Notes: generated by a model from the letters alone, not told the origin. Counted from the first letter of the stretch, positions 9,967 to 18,743 are shown. The stretch is DNA of 64,000 nt from CAXXOK01 sp964640955 (GCA_964640955.1 CAZXJI010000008.1:76790-140789); one strand, 5' to 3'. Made by a program: numbers and translations.

Positions 9967-10311
9967 ATGGAAGATTGCCTTTTCTGCAGGATCATCAAGG
10001 GAGACATCCCCTCCAAGAAGATTTACGAGGACGAGGACACCTACGCCTTCTACGACATCAACCCCCAGGCCAAAGCGCACGCGCTGGTGGTAAGCAGGCG
10101 CCACGCGCCGGATATGAACGGCCACGCGGAGCTGAGCGACCGGGAGCTGGCCGCCTGCCTGCGTACCTGCGCGACCGTCGCCAGGCTGATGGGCATCGAG
10201 CAGAGCGGTTATCGGATTGTAAACAATTGCGGGGCAGACGCCTGCCAGTCGGTGAAGCACGTGCATTTCCACGTGATGGGCGGCCAGAAGATGGCCGAGC
10301 GAATGGTGTAG
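9967..10311 (+). CDS. hinT: HIT-family purine nucleotide phosphoramidase (HinT-like)
   Basis: Histidine-triad hydrolase, expected to cleave AMP-lysine or AMP phosphoramidates. The catalytic motif HVHFHVMGG (about residues 98-106) and the N-terminal CLFCRIIKGDIPSKKIYED are typical. Length is 114 aa, normal. ATG 9967 has GGGAGGAAACGC before it. It follows mtaB by 41 bp and precedes rpsU, an order widespread in Clostridia. The exact in vivo substrate is unknown. Confidence 0.93.
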   Translation: MEDCLFCRIIKGDIPSKKIYEDEDTYAFYDINPQAKAHALVVSRRHAPDMNGHAELSDRELAACLRTCATVARLMGIEQSGYRIVNNCGADACQSVKHVHFHVMGGQKMAERMV

Positions 10312-10343
10312 CCCGGCCGGCGGTGTGAAAACGATATTCCTAG

Positions 10344-10372
10344 TTGACGCGGAAGCCGGTTCGCGCTATAAT
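10344..10372 (+). promoter_or_regulatory. Strong sigma-A promoter of rpsU
   Basis: TTGACG (10344-10349), a 17 bp spacer and perfect TATAAT (10367-10372). It lies 33 bp after hinT and 74 bp before rpsU, so rpsU is expressed independently. Confidence 0.9.
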
Positions 10373-10445
10373 AACCATATGGTCGTCGCATGCCCTTTTC
10401 CACACCCGTGGGGCGGCGGCGAAACGAGCGAGGGGAGGGATAACA

Positions 10446-10619
10446 GTGTCCGAGGTACGCATCCGCGAAAACGAATCCCTGGAAAGCGCTCTGAAGCGGT
10501 TTAAACGTCAATGTGCTCGCACAGGTGTTTTGGCAGAGGCTCGTAAGCGCGAGCATTATGAAAAACCCAGCGTGAAACGTAAAAAGAAAGCAGAAGCTGC
10601 TCGCAAGCGCAAGTGGTAA
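10446..10619 (+). CDS. rpsU: 30S ribosomal protein S21
   Basis: Small basic ribosomal protein S21, 57 aa, starting VSEVRIRENESLESALKRF and ending in the Lys/Arg-rich tail RKKKAEAARKRKW. The GTG start at 10446 is chosen because GAGGGGAGGG precedes it and the sequence aligns with S21 from its first residues; an in-frame extension upstream to 10344 covers the promoter and is not translated. It is monocistronic, with its own promoter and terminator. Confidence 0.97.
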   Translation: MSEVRIRENESLESALKRFKRQCARTGVLAEARKREHYEKPSVKRKKKAEAARKRKW

Positions 10620-10625
10620 TATCCG

Positions 10626-10655
10626 CCCTCTCCGGCAAGCCGGAGAGGGTTCTGT
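10626..10655 (+). terminator. Intrinsic terminator of rpsU
   Basis: An 11 bp perfect stem CCCTCTCCGGC / GCCGGAGAGGG around AA, followed by TTCTGT, 6 bp after the rpsU stop. The U-tract is short, but the stem is very stable. Confidence 0.85.
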
Positions 10656-10846
10656 ATGTGGTGCTGTTTCAAAACCTTCTTTCACAGCCCCGCCGTCGGC
10701 CACGTTGAACGGCCTTTAACGCGGCCGGGCGCCCTTCTTTTCCCCGGGGAAATGTATTGGAAGAATTTTATCCTACCCTCACTCCCTTTTGAGCTTCGCG
10801 CAACACCGGAAACGCCCGGTTTTACAGTCTTTGTTCCGCGCAGGCA
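10656..10846 (+). other. Non-coding spacer between rpsU and the methyltransferase gene
   Basis: About 190 bp with no credible gene. It contains a TTCCCCGGGGAA palindrome near 10740 and a weak CCGG...CCGGTTTT hairpin near 10808-10823. Base composition is less GC-rich than the flanking genes. Confidence 0.5.
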
Positions 10847-10875
10847 TTGCCTTTGCGCGGTGTTTATGGTATGAT
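10847..10875 (+). promoter_or_regulatory. Probable sigma-A promoter of the 10936 methyltransferase gene
   Basis: TTGCCT (10847-10852), a 17 bp spacer and TATGAT (10870-10875), 61 bp before the predicted GTG start. Confidence 0.7.
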
Positions 10876-10935
10876 ACGAATCAGAGCGAACGTATTTCCC
10901 ATCTGTTAGCCTGTCCGTCGGAAGAGAGGCCGCCC

Positions 10936-11958
10936 GTGCAATTTGCTCTGCTCGTGAAATCTCACGCCAACGCCCGCTATGCGCAGTCTTTGCTGACGCT
11001 TGCAACGCTTGAGTGCGAATGCCTGCTTTTCGCCGCGCAGGTCAAGGCGGAGGTCAGGGTGGAGCAGTTGGCCGGCACCGCTTTTCTCGTCGTGGAAACC
11101 GACGCGATGGACGAGGAGGCCTGGGCTTATCTCAGCCGGCATTCCGCCGTCGCGTTCGCCGCCGTGAAGGACGGCGAATGGCTGCGCCCGCTCGAACTGA
11201 AACGTACGCCCTATCTGGAGAACGATCTATCCCAGGTACTTAAGTACAAAGGCAAAACCAACGCGGATTTCACCGCAATGATGCTGCATTGCGCGCGCTC
11301 CGCTTCGGCGTTCGCGTCGACCCGGACGCCGCTTACGGTGCTGGACCCGCTCTGCGGGCGGGGAACCACGCTGTTCTGCGCGCTGCAGGAGGGGGATTGC
11401 GCCGTGGGCGCGGACACGGACGAAAAAGCCGTGCGCGAGGCGGACGTCTACTTTGAACGATATCTGCAGTATCACCGTATCAAGCACCGCAGGCAGGAGC
11501 GCTCCATCACCCTGCGCAAGGGGGGAGCGCTGAAGGAATGCCTTTTCACCCTGGCCGGCGACGCGCAGTGCTACCGGGCCGGAGACACGCGAACGCTTCG
11601 GCTGGTGAAGGGCGACGCCGCCTGCGCGGACGAGATAACGGGAGAAAACGGCTGTCACCTGATCGTTTCGGATCTGCCCTACGGCGTGCAGCACGCGCCA
11701 CGCGAGGGAAAGGCGGCCGCTTCGCCGCTCACGCTGTTGCACAACGTTCTGCCGGCCGCCTTCCGGGCGCTCAAGCCGGGCGGGGCGGCGGCGCTGGCCT
11801 TCAACACCTACACGTTGTCCAGGGACGCGCTGATTCGCGAAATGAGCGCGGCCGGTTTTACCCCGCTGACCCAGCCCCCTTTTGTGGGTTTCGCCCATTG
11901 GGTGGAGCAGGCGGTCAACCGCGATATGGTGATCGCCGTCAAGCCGATTCGCCGGTAA
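10936..11958 (+). CDS. Putative SAM-dependent nucleic-acid methyltransferase (Trm11/UPF0020-like)
   Basis: Predicted class I methyltransferase. LDPLCGRGTTLFCALQEG (about residues 137-154) is the SAM-binding motif of the UPF0020/Trm11 group, and SDLPYGVQH resembles the catalytic DPPY-type motif IV of N2-guanine or N6-adenine methyltransferases, with Leu replacing the first Pro. No THUMP domain is recognisable in the N-terminal ~110 residues. Length is 340 aa from GTG 10936, preceded by GAGAGG; an in-frame extension to 10789 covers the promoter. It has its own promoter and lies upstream of rho. The substrate (tRNA, rRNA or DNA) cannot be told from the sequence. Confidence 0.7.
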   Translation: MQFALLVKSHANARYAQSLLTLATLECECLLFAAQVKAEVRVEQLAGTAFLVVETDAMDEEAWAYLSRHSAVAFAAVKDGEWLRPLELKRTPYLENDLSQVLKYKGKTNADFTAMMLHCARSASAFASTRTPLTVLDPLCGRGTTLFCALQEGDCAVGADTDEKAVREADVYFERYLQYHRIKHRRQERSITLRKGGALKECLFTLAGDAQCYRAGDTRTLRLVKGDAACADEITGENGCHLIVSDLPYGVQHAPREGKAAASPLTLLHNVLPAAFRALKPGGAAALAFNTYTLSRDALIREMSAAGFTPLTQPPFVGFAHWVEQAVNRDMVIAVKPIRR

Positions 11959-12052
11959 AGGGCGATCTGAGGAACTCCCGAACGGATGAAACCCGACCGG
12001 ACCGAGCACAGGCAGGCTTTGGGAGACGATGACAACACAGGGAGGAATACCA

Positions 12053-14059
12053 TTGCTGACAAGTGAATTACAGGGCATGACGGTGATCGATCTGCGCAAG
12101 CTTGCACGCGCTCACGGCGTTAAGCTGAGCGCCGGCATCGACAAGGCGGGGATCGTCGAGCGTCTGTCCGAAGCGCTGGAAGCGCAGAGCGAACCGGAGG
12201 AGGCGTCGAAAGGGGCGCCGTCCGATACCGACACGCCTGTGCAAAGCGAGGAAAATGAAGAAACAGGGGAAGCGAAAACCGAGGAGCTGCAGGCGGCGCC
12301 GCTGTCGGCGGACGTGACCAGCGTGCAGCCGACCCGCCCGCAGCCCTGGAAGCCCGAAGCGCCCGCCGTACCGGGCCCCACCGGGGACTATCGCCCCGCC
12401 TACCGGCAGGCGCTGCAATCCAGGCCCGGCGCGACGCTTAAGCAGACCGTGCGCCAGCCCGCCTGGCAGCAGCCGCACCAGACCGGCAACCCTGCGCGCT
12501 TCGGCCCGCGGGTCAACCTGGCGCCGCCCAAACCGGCCCCCAAGCCGGAGGAAGAAACGCATTACGCCGCTCCTCAACCCGCCGCCCAGGCCCCCGCGCC
12601 GCAGCAGCGCCCCCTGTTCCCGCAGCAGACGGTGGACGGCTACCGCCTGGGCTACCGCGCCGCGCCGACGCGGGAGTACGGGCGTCAGGATTATCGGAGC
12701 AATTACCGTTCCCAGCAGCGCCCGGATTATCAGCGTTCCTACGGCAACTACCCCCAGAGCGGGTATCAGCAGCCTAATTACGCTTCGCACCGCGCGCCCG
12801 AAATCTACTATAACGATTCGCTCTACAAGCCCGCGCGCGATCCGGCGTTCGGCGAGCCTTACGAGCGCGGCCAGCCCGTGCCGGAGGCCCTGCAGGCGGA
12901 CGAAGGCGTGCCGGCGTCGGGAATTCTGGAGATTCTCCCCGACGGCTACGGCTTCCTGCGCAGCGAAACGCTCCTGCCCGGCAAGAAGGACATCTACGTG
13001 TCCGTGGCGACCATCCGCCGCTACGAGCTTCGCACCGGCGACATGGTGGAGGGCAAGGCGCGCCAGCAGCGGGACACCGATAAGTTCGCCGCGCTCCTGT
13101 ACGTGGAAACGGTCAACGGACGCGCGGCCGAGGAGGGCGCGGAGCGCCTTTCCTTCGACAACCTCATCCCCGTTTACCCCAACCGCCGGATCGTGCTGGA
13201 AAGCGACAAGGACAGCAGCAACTGGCCGATGCGCATCGTCAACCTCATCGCGCCCATCGGCTTCGGCCAGCGGGCGATGATCGTGGCGCCGCCGGAAACG
13301 GGCAAAACGGTGCTGCTCAAGGAACTGAGCAAGGCCATCAAGCAGAACGACGAGAACGCCCACGTGATGATGCTGCTCATCGACGAGCGGCCGGAGGCGG
13401 TCACCGAGATTCGCGATACCGTGGGCGGGGACGCCGAGGTGTTTGCCTCGACCTTCGATATCGCCCCCGAAAGCCAGACCCGCGCGAGCGAAACGATGCT
13501 GGAGCGCGCCCAGCGGCTGGTGGAGCAGGGGCAGGACGTCGTGATCCTGCTGGACAGCCTTACCAAGCTGACCCGCGCCTATCAGGCGACGCTCACGCAG
13601 GGCGGCCGCGCGATGACCAACACCGTCACCCCCGCGGCGCTGGTGCGGCCCAAGCGCTTCTTCGGCGCGGCGCGCAACACGCGCGACGGCGGAAGCCTGA
13701 CGGTGATCGCCACCATTCTGGTGGAGACGGGTTCCCGCGTGGACGATATCATCTTCGAGGAGTTCAAGGGCACGGCCAACATGGAGCTGTGGCTGGATCT
13801 GCCGGAGGGCAACGACCCGATGTTCCCGGTCATCGACATGCAGCGCAGCGGCACGAAAAAAGAGGACATGCTGCTCAGCGACCAGGAGATCGAAGGGCTT
13901 CGGGCGATCCGCACGGTGCTGGGCTCCACCACCAACCGCGAAGCGCTGATCCAGCTGATCGAGCTGATGAGCAAAACCAAGGACAACACCGACCTGCTCC
14001 ACCGCCTGCAGGATTGGGTGACGATGTGGGAGAAGAGCGGGTTTCTGATCCGGAAATAG
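12053..14059 (+). CDS. rho: Transcription termination factor Rho with a long disordered insertion
   Basis: Hexameric RNA helicase that terminates transcription. A Rho_N domain (residues 1-42, MTVIDLRKLARAHGVKLSAG) is followed by about 240 residues rich in Pro, Gln, Arg and Tyr (for example PQSGYQQPNYASHRAPEIYY), then the RNA-binding OB fold (from ASGILEILPDGYGFLRSE, about 285) and the RecA-type ATPase with Walker A PPETGKT, LLIDERPEAVTEI and LLDSLTKLTRAYQ. Length is 668 aa against about 420 for E. coli Rho, all excess being the insertion. TTG 12053 is preferred because GGGAGG lies just before it; ATG 12029 in frame is an alternative that would place that site inside the gene. Confidence 0.95.
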   Translation: MLTSELQGMTVIDLRKLARAHGVKLSAGIDKAGIVERLSEALEAQSEPEEASKGAPSDTDTPVQSEENEETGEAKTEELQAAPLSADVTSVQPTRPQPWKPEAPAVPGPTGDYRPAYRQALQSRPGATLKQTVRQPAWQQPHQTGNPARFGPRVNLAPPKPAPKPEEETHYAAPQPAAQAPAPQQRPLFPQQTVDGYRLGYRAAPTREYGRQDYRSNYRSQQRPDYQRSYGNYPQSGYQQPNYASHRAPEIYYNDSLYKPARDPAFGEPYERGQPVPEALQADEGVPASGILEILPDGYGFLRSETLLPGKKDIYVSVATIRRYELRTGDMVEGKARQQRDTDKFAALLYVETVNGRAAEEGAERLSFDNLIPVYPNRRIVLESDKDSSNWPMRIVNLIAPIGFGQRAMIVAPPETGKTVLLKELSKAIKQNDENAHVMMLLIDERPEAVTEIRDTVGGDAEVFASTFDIAPESQTRASETMLERAQRLVEQGQDVVILLDSLTKLTRAYQATLTQGGRAMTNTVTPAALVRPKRFFGAARNTRDGGSLTVIATILVETGSRVDDIIFEEFKGTANMELWLDLPEGNDPMFPVIDMQRSGTKKEDMLLSDQEIEGLRAIRTVLGSTTNREALIQLIELMSKTKDNTDLLHRLQDWVTMWEKSGFLIRK

Positions 14060-14075
14060 CTTTTTCCTCAAAACG

Positions 14076-14120
14076 AAACAACCGCCGAAACGATCTTTGC
14101 GTTTCGGCGGTTGTTTTGTT
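14076..14120 (+). terminator. Bidirectional intrinsic terminator between rho and the convergent membrane-protein gene
   Basis: A 17 bp perfect stem (14076-14092 with 14100-14116), loop ATCTTTG, and T-rich tail TTGTTTTGTT. The complementary A-rich flank lets it serve the minus-strand gene ending at 14131 as well. Confidence 0.95.
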
Positions 14121-14130
14121 GCGCGTCGGT

Positions 14131-15447
14131 TTATCGGCCGACGGCGGGCGGTTCCTTCCCGCGCAGCGGCGGCGTGAACAGCGCGCCCGCCGCGAAAACC
14201 GTCACCGCCAGCGCCCGGGAGGTAAAGAAGGCGTGGTTGTACGTGTGGTTGGCGGTCAGCACGTACCACGCGAACGGCAACAGCGCCGTCAGGAGCAGCG
14301 TTTCCGCAAGCCCGGCCGGGCGCTTGCCGGGGCGCGCAGGCCCGCCGCGCCGCGCGCGGACGAACACGACTGCGCAGGCGGCCGCCACGGCGGCGGCGAG
14401 CAGCAGGTACGCCTTCTTGGCGAACACCCCGAACACCGCCTTGAACACGTCTCTTAGCCCGAGCGCCGCGCCGTCCGACACATAGGCGTTGCGCTCCGTG
14501 ACCTTGGCCTGCAGGTTGGCGAAAAACCAGGGATCGTCCCCCAGCAGCGCCGCGACCGCCCACTTGCCCGCCCACATGCCGAAATAGCCCGCCAGCCACG
14601 CCGTAAGGCACGCAAGGCCCCCGAGGAGCATTTCCCGGCGGGAAGCGGCGGGCGTCAGCAGCAGGTAGAGCACGAAGGGCATGCCGAAGGTCGCGACGGG
14701 GTAGGTGAGGTAGTCGAAATAGCTGGTCGCCATACCCACGACCAGAAAATACGCCGCCGCCGAGGCGCGGGTGTGCGTCACGCGCGGCGCATAAAGCAAT
14801 ACGAGCATCGCCCCCATGAAGAGCAGGAACACCGTGGAGAACTGAAGCGAAAACCCGACGATCGCGGGGGTCACGCACACGAGGGCCAGCGCGAAAGCCG
14901 GTACGAAGCGCGCAAGCGAGCGGCGGCAAAGCCCCGCGACCACCGCGGCCAGCATCAGCTGCTCCGTGATGATTAAAAGCATCCGGATATCCATGTAGCT
15001 GAAAACCAGCAGAAGCGGCTTGAGGAACACCAGAAAACCCAGCCAGTAGCGCGCGGAGGGCGACACGGTCATGTTTGCCTGCCCGTTTTGGCCGTATTCC
15101 AGCAGGGCGGCGTAGCCGGAAGCGCCGTAGGAAAGGGTGGAAACGTCCACGACCCGCTTGAGCAGCGGGCGGTCGCTCTCGCAGGCCGCCGCCAGCAGCA
15201 TCACCGCGTCGGTGCTGTTGTCCAGCTGCGTGGTCCGGTACCCCTTCACCAGCTGCTCGTAGGCGATTTCGCCGGTGGCCCAGGAGCCGTCCATCGACGG
15301 CACGGACAGCCGCACGTGCTCGGCGATGGGCTTAACCGGCAGCGCGTAGGCGGCGACCAGCAGCAAAAACCCGGCGACGATCCCGCAGAGCAGGATGGCC
15401 GCCAGGCGAAAAAGCGTTGTGCCCAAAGCGCGGGCCGGGTGTTTCAT
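14131..15447 (-). CDS. Polytopic membrane protein, possibly GT-C-type glycosyltransferase
   Basis: A 438-residue integral membrane protein of unknown function. A first membrane segment (about 12-36) is followed by an extracytoplasmic region of about 90 residues, then roughly ten further hydrophobic segments. The large first outside loop, the YFDYLTYP stretch in the middle and the overall topology resemble GT-C-fold glycosyltransferases or YfhO-like proteins, but I see no decisive catalytic motif. It is the last gene of the minus-strand block, 34 bp downstream of the acyl-CoA ligase, and ends against the rho terminator. An alternative is a transporter. It acts in the cytoplasmic membrane. Confidence 0.5.
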   Translation of the reverse strand: MKHPARALGTTLFRLAAILLCGIVAGFLLLVAAYALPVKPIAEHVRLSVPSMDGSWATGEIAYEQLVKGYRTTQLDNSTDAVMLLAAACESDRPLLKRVVDVSTLSYGASGYAALLEYGQNGQANMTVSPSARYWLGFLVFLKPLLLVFSYMDIRMLLIITEQLMLAAVVAGLCRRSLARFVPAFALALVCVTPAIVGFSLQFSTVFLLFMGAMLVLLYAPRVTHTRASAAAYFLVVGMATSYFDYLTYPVATFGMPFVLYLLLTPAASRREMLLGGLACLTAWLAGYFGMWAGKWAVAALLGDDPWFFANLQAKVTERNAYVSDGAALGLRDVFKAVFGVFAKKAYLLLAAAVAAACAVVFVRARRGGPARPGKRPAGLAETLLLTALLPFAWYVLTANHTYNHAFFTSRALAVTVFAAGALFTPPLRGKEPPAVGR

Positions 15448-15481
15448 AGCCAGACTCCCCTCGGGGCGCGGCGGGGCCGCG

Positions 15482-17116
15482 TCACATGGTCGATTGCTTC
15501 TCCACCAGGTGCCCCGCGCCGTAGCGCTCGCGCAGCTTCGGCTTTTCGATCTTGCCGGTGGGGTTGCGGGGAACGTCGGCGAAGATGATCTTGCGGGGCC
15601 GCTTGTAGCGCGGCAGCTCCAGGCAGAAGTCGTTCACTTCCCCCTCGGTCATCGTTTCGCCCATTTTCACCTCGATGATCGCCGCGGCGATCTCGCCCAG
15701 CCGTTCGTCCGGCATGCCGATGACGGCCACGTCCTTCACCTTGGGATGGGCGCGCAGAAAATCCTCGATCTGAACGGGGTAAAGGTTCTCGCCGCCGCTG
15801 ATGATGACGTCCTTCTTGCGGTCAACCAGATAGATGAAACCGTCGTCGTCGTAGCGGGCCATATCGCCGGTGCACAGCCACTCGCCGCGCAGCACCTCGG
15901 CGGTCGCGGCGGGGTTTTTGTAGTAGCACTTCATCACGCCCGGGCCCTTTACGGCCAGCTCGCCCACCGTGCCGTGGCTTACGTCGCGCATGCGCTCGTC
16001 CACGATGCGGGTTTCCCACAGGTAGCCGGCTTTGCCGATGGCGCCGACCTTGTGTACGTTTTCCACGCCCAGGTGCACGCAGCCGGGGCCGATGGATTCG
16101 CTCAGGCCGTAGTTGGTGTCGTACTGCTGGTTGGGGAATACCTTCAGCCACCGGGTGATGAGGCTGGGGGGCACGGGCTGCGCGCCGATGTGCATCAGCC
16201 GCCACTGGGCAAGATGATAATCGGAAAGCCGGATATCGCCGCGCTCAAGGCTGTCCAGAATATCCTGCACCCAGGGCACCAGCAGCCACACGATGGTCGC
16301 CTTCTCGTCGGACACGGCCTGCAGCACCCACTCGGGCTTCACCCCGCGCAGAAGCACCGCCTTGCTGCCGGAAAGGAGGCTGCCGAACCAGTGCATCTTG
16401 GCGCCGGTGTGGTACAGCGGAGGAATGCACAGAAAAACGTCGTCCTTGGTCTGGCCGTGGTGCTTCTGCTCGGTCAGGCAGGCGCTGACCAGCGCCTCCT
16501 GGCTGTGCAGGATCGCCTTGGGAAAGCCCGTGGTGCCGGAGGAAAAGTAGATGGCCGCATCGTCGCTCTCCAGCAGTTCCACGGCCGGGGCGGTGGAGGA
16601 GCAGTAGCCGATGTAGCTTTCGAAATTATCGGCGTAACAGGGCGTATCGTCCCCTACGAAAAAGAAATGGCGAATGGCGCCGAGCCGCTTCATTACCTGA
16701 TCCACGCGGCCCACGAACTCCGGCCCCAACACCAGCACCGTCGCGTCGGACAGGTCCAGGCAGTAAGCGATCTCCTCGGCGGTGTAGCGGAAGTTCATCG
16801 GCACGGCCAACGCGCCGGTCTTGAGCACCCCGAAGTAGATGGGCAGCCATTCCAGGCAGTTCATGAGCAGGATAGCCACCTTGTCGCCCTTGCGGACGCC
16901 CCGGGACAGAAGCAGGTTGGCGAAACGGTTGGCCTGCCGGTCGAACTCCCGCCAGGTGATTTCCCGGCGGAACTTGCCGCCCGAGGCGGACTCGATCAGG
17001 TTGTATTCGCGCCACGTCACGGTGTGGTCGGGCTGAAGCGCCGGGTTGACCTCCACCAGCGCTACTTCGTCGGGCTTGATGCGCGCGTTCTTCTCCAGAA
17101 AATCGGTAATGACCAT
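15482..17116 (-). CDS. AMP-forming acyl-CoA synthetase (fatty-acyl-CoA ligase family)
   Basis: ANL-superfamily enzyme that activates a carboxylic acid to acyl-AMP and then acyl-CoA. The AMP-binding signature is AIYFSSGTTGFPKAILHS (about residue 190). YGLSESIG, the GEWLCTGDMARYDDDGFIY region, the VDRKKDVIISGGENLYPVQIE hinge (truncated here) and the C-terminal catalytic lysine in PTGKIEKPKL are all present. Length is 544 aa. It has its own predicted promoter (17181-17210) overlapping the rpe stop, and GGAGGAAAAGTT before ATG 17116. The substrate is uncertain; medium- or long-chain fatty acids are the likeliest guess. Confidence 0.85.
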   Translation of the reverse strand: MVITDFLEKNARIKPDEVALVEVNPALQPDHTVTWREYNLIESASGGKFRREITWREFDRQANRFANLLLSRGVRKGDKVAILLMNCLEWLPIYFGVLKTGALAVPMNFRYTAEEIAYCLDLSDATVLVLGPEFVGRVDQVMKRLGAIRHFFFVGDDTPCYADNFESYIGYCSSTAPAVELLESDDAAIYFSSGTTGFPKAILHSQEALVSACLTEQKHHGQTKDDVFLCIPPLYHTGAKMHWFGSLLSGSKAVLLRGVKPEWVLQAVSDEKATIVWLLVPWVQDILDSLERGDIRLSDYHLAQWRLMHIGAQPVPPSLITRWLKVFPNQQYDTNYGLSESIGPGCVHLGVENVHKVGAIGKAGYLWETRIVDERMRDVSHGTVGELAVKGPGVMKCYYKNPAATAEVLRGEWLCTGDMARYDDDGFIYLVDRKKDVIISGGENLYPVQIEDFLRAHPKVKDVAVIGMPDERLGEIAAAIIEVKMGETMTEGEVNDFCLELPRYKRPRKIIFADVPRNPTGKIEKPKLRERYGAGHLVEKQSTM

Positions 17117-17180
17117 AACTTTTCCTCCCTGCGAACCTGCCGTACTACCGAGGATCGGTTTTTAATTTACACGTAACGGT

Positions 17181-17210
17181 ATTATAAGGCGGTCGTTCCC
17201 CGCTTGTCAA
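17181..17210 (-). promoter_or_regulatory. Sigma-A promoter of the acyl-CoA synthetase gene
   Basis: On the minus strand TTGACA (17205-17210), an 18 bp spacer and TATAAT (17181-17186). The -35 box overlaps the stop codon of rpe, so the ligase and the downstream membrane protein can be transcribed separately from the prkC cluster. Confidence 0.85.
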
Positions 17211-17860
17211 TGCGCCGCCGGGGCCGCGCCGAGCCCGTGCACCTGCTTCACCAGCTCCGCCGGGTCGGGCGCCTTGAAAAAGGTGGTGCCCATGACCAGC
17301 GTATCCGCGCCCGCCTGTGCCAGCAGGGGCGCGTTTTGCAGGTTCACGCCGCCGTCCACCTCGATCTCCCCCGTGAAGCCCATCTCGCGCAGGGCGCGAA
17401 TCTTATAGTACATGTCGTCGTTCAGCTTCTGACCGCCGAAGCCCGGTTCCACCGTCATCACCAGAACCAGGTCAAGCCGGGGCAGCCACTCGCGCAGTTC
17501 CTCCGCGGGCGTGGCGGGCTTCAGGGAAGCGCCGCACTTGAGCCCCAGGGCGTGGATGCGGTCGATCGACTCCGGAAAATGGCTGGACTCCACGTGCACG
17601 GTCACGGCGTTTGCGCCGCTTTTGGCGAAAACGTCCACGTATTTCAAAGGGTCGACCAGCATCAGGTGGACGTCCATGAACAGGCTGCTCTCCGCCCGGA
17701 GGTCCTTGAGCAGCGCGGGGCCGAAGGAAAGGTTGGGGACGAACACCCCGTCCATCACGTCGAAGTGCACGGCGTCGCATCCCGCGGCGGCGATCGTCCG
17801 GGCGGCCTCGCCCAGGCGCAAAGTGTTCGCCGCCAGGATCGACGCGGCCAATTTACTCAT
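17207..17860 (-). CDS. rpe: Ribulose-phosphate 3-epimerase
   Basis: Interconverts ribulose 5-phosphate and xylulose 5-phosphate in the pentose phosphate pathway. TIM-barrel signatures are SILAANTLRLGE, HFDVMDGVFVPNLSFGP, MDVHLMLVDPLKYVD, VEPGFGGQKLN and EVDGGVN. Length is 217 aa, normal. Its ATG overlaps the rsgA stop by 8 bp (ATGAGTAA), the same rsgA-rpe order as in Bacillus. Confidence 0.97.
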   Translation of the reverse strand: MSKLAASILAANTLRLGEAARTIAAAGCDAVHFDVMDGVFVPNLSFGPALLKDLRAESSLFMDVHLMLVDPLKYVDVFAKSGANAVTVHVESSHFPESIDRIHALGLKCGASLKPATPAEELREWLPRLDLVLVMTVEPGFGGQKLNDDMYYKIRALREMGFTGEIEVDGGVNLQNAPLLAQAGADTLVMGTTFFKAPDPAELVKQVHGLGAAPAAH

Positions 17861-18743
17861 AGCGGTTCCTCCATGTCTGTTTGACTTTTTCCAGCATTTG
17901 ATGATAGCGCGCGACGCGCGCGCGGGAAAGCTCGCCGCGTTCCACGGCGGCCAGCACGGCGCAGCCCGGTTCGCTCTGGTGGTAGCAGGGCTGGAAACGG
18001 CAGTCGGCCTCGTAGGGCGCGAACTCCGGGTAATAGGTTTTCAGCTCCACCGGGTCCATGGGCTCCCACAGTTCCAGCAGGCTGAAGCCGGCCGTGTCCA
18101 GCACCCGGAAGCCGTCGCGGATCAGCAGCTCGGCATGGCGCGTGGTGTTTTTTCCACGGGCGATCTTGCGGCTGATCTCCCCGGTCTCCAGCGTAAGCCC
18201 GGTCACGCGGCTCAGCAGCGTGCTTTTGCCCACGCCGCTCTGCCCCGCCAGGCAGCCGATGCCGTCCCGAAGGAGCGCTTCCAGCGCGGGCAGCCCGTAG
18301 CCGGTTGCCGCGCTGACTTCCACGACCGGCGCGCCCGACAAGGCGTATTCCGCGCGCAGCGTTTGGGCGAGCGACGGGTCCAGCTCCCGTTTGTTGATCA
18401 CCAGCACGGGAGAAATGCGCTGCTTTTGCGCCATGACCAGCAGGGTGTCCGCAAGCGCCAGGTCGGGCTGGGGCTCGGGCGAAAGGACGATGAACAGGTG
18501 GCGAATGTTGGCTACCGGCGGGCGTACCAGCTCGTTTGCGCGGGGGAGGATCTCCTCGATCCAGCCGTGCTGCTCGCCCTCGCCGGGGGCGATGCGCACC
18601 GCGTCGCCGACCAGCGGGGTGACGTGCATGCGGCGAAACGCGCCCTTGGCGCGCACCACGCAGGTCTCGCCCTCTTCGTTAAGTACGTAATACAGGCCGC
18701 CAACGCCCTTCACAATCACGCCGGTCTGCTGCTTAAGCGTCAT
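17853..18743 (-). CDS. rsgA: Small-subunit ribosome assembly GTPase RsgA
   Basis: Circularly permuted GTPase that aids 30S maturation. An N-terminal OB fold is followed by G4 (NKRELD), G1 (GQSGVGKSTLL) and G3 (DTAGF) in permuted order, then a C-terminal zinc motif Cx4CxHx5C (CRFQPCYHQSEPGC). Length is 296 aa from ATG 18743, which overlaps the prkC stop in ATGA; an in-frame TTG 24 bp upstream is less likely because the AAGGAG would lie inside the gene. It acts in the cytoplasm on 30S subunits. Confidence 0.96.
   Translation of the reverse strand: MTLKQQTGVIVKGVGGLYYVLNEEGETCVVRAKGAFRRMHVTPLVGDAVRIAPGEGEQHGWIEEILPRANELVRPPVANIRHLFIVLSPEPQPDLALADTLLVMAQKQRISPVLVINKRELDPSLAQTLRAEYALSGAPVVEVSAATGYGLPALEALLRDGIGCLAGQSGVGKSTLLSRVTGLTLETGEISRKIARGKNTTRHAELLIRDGFRVLDTAGFSLLELWEPMDPVELKTYYPEFAPYEADCRFQPCYHQSEPGCAVLAAVERGELSRARVARYHQMLEKVKQTWRNRYE

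Noticed and set aside
12068..14929. Very long open frame on the minus strand opposite rho (about 950 codons)
   Set aside because: It is antisense to a certain gene, runs through a strong terminator, and has Arg/His/Gly-rich composition typical of GC-rich shadow frames.
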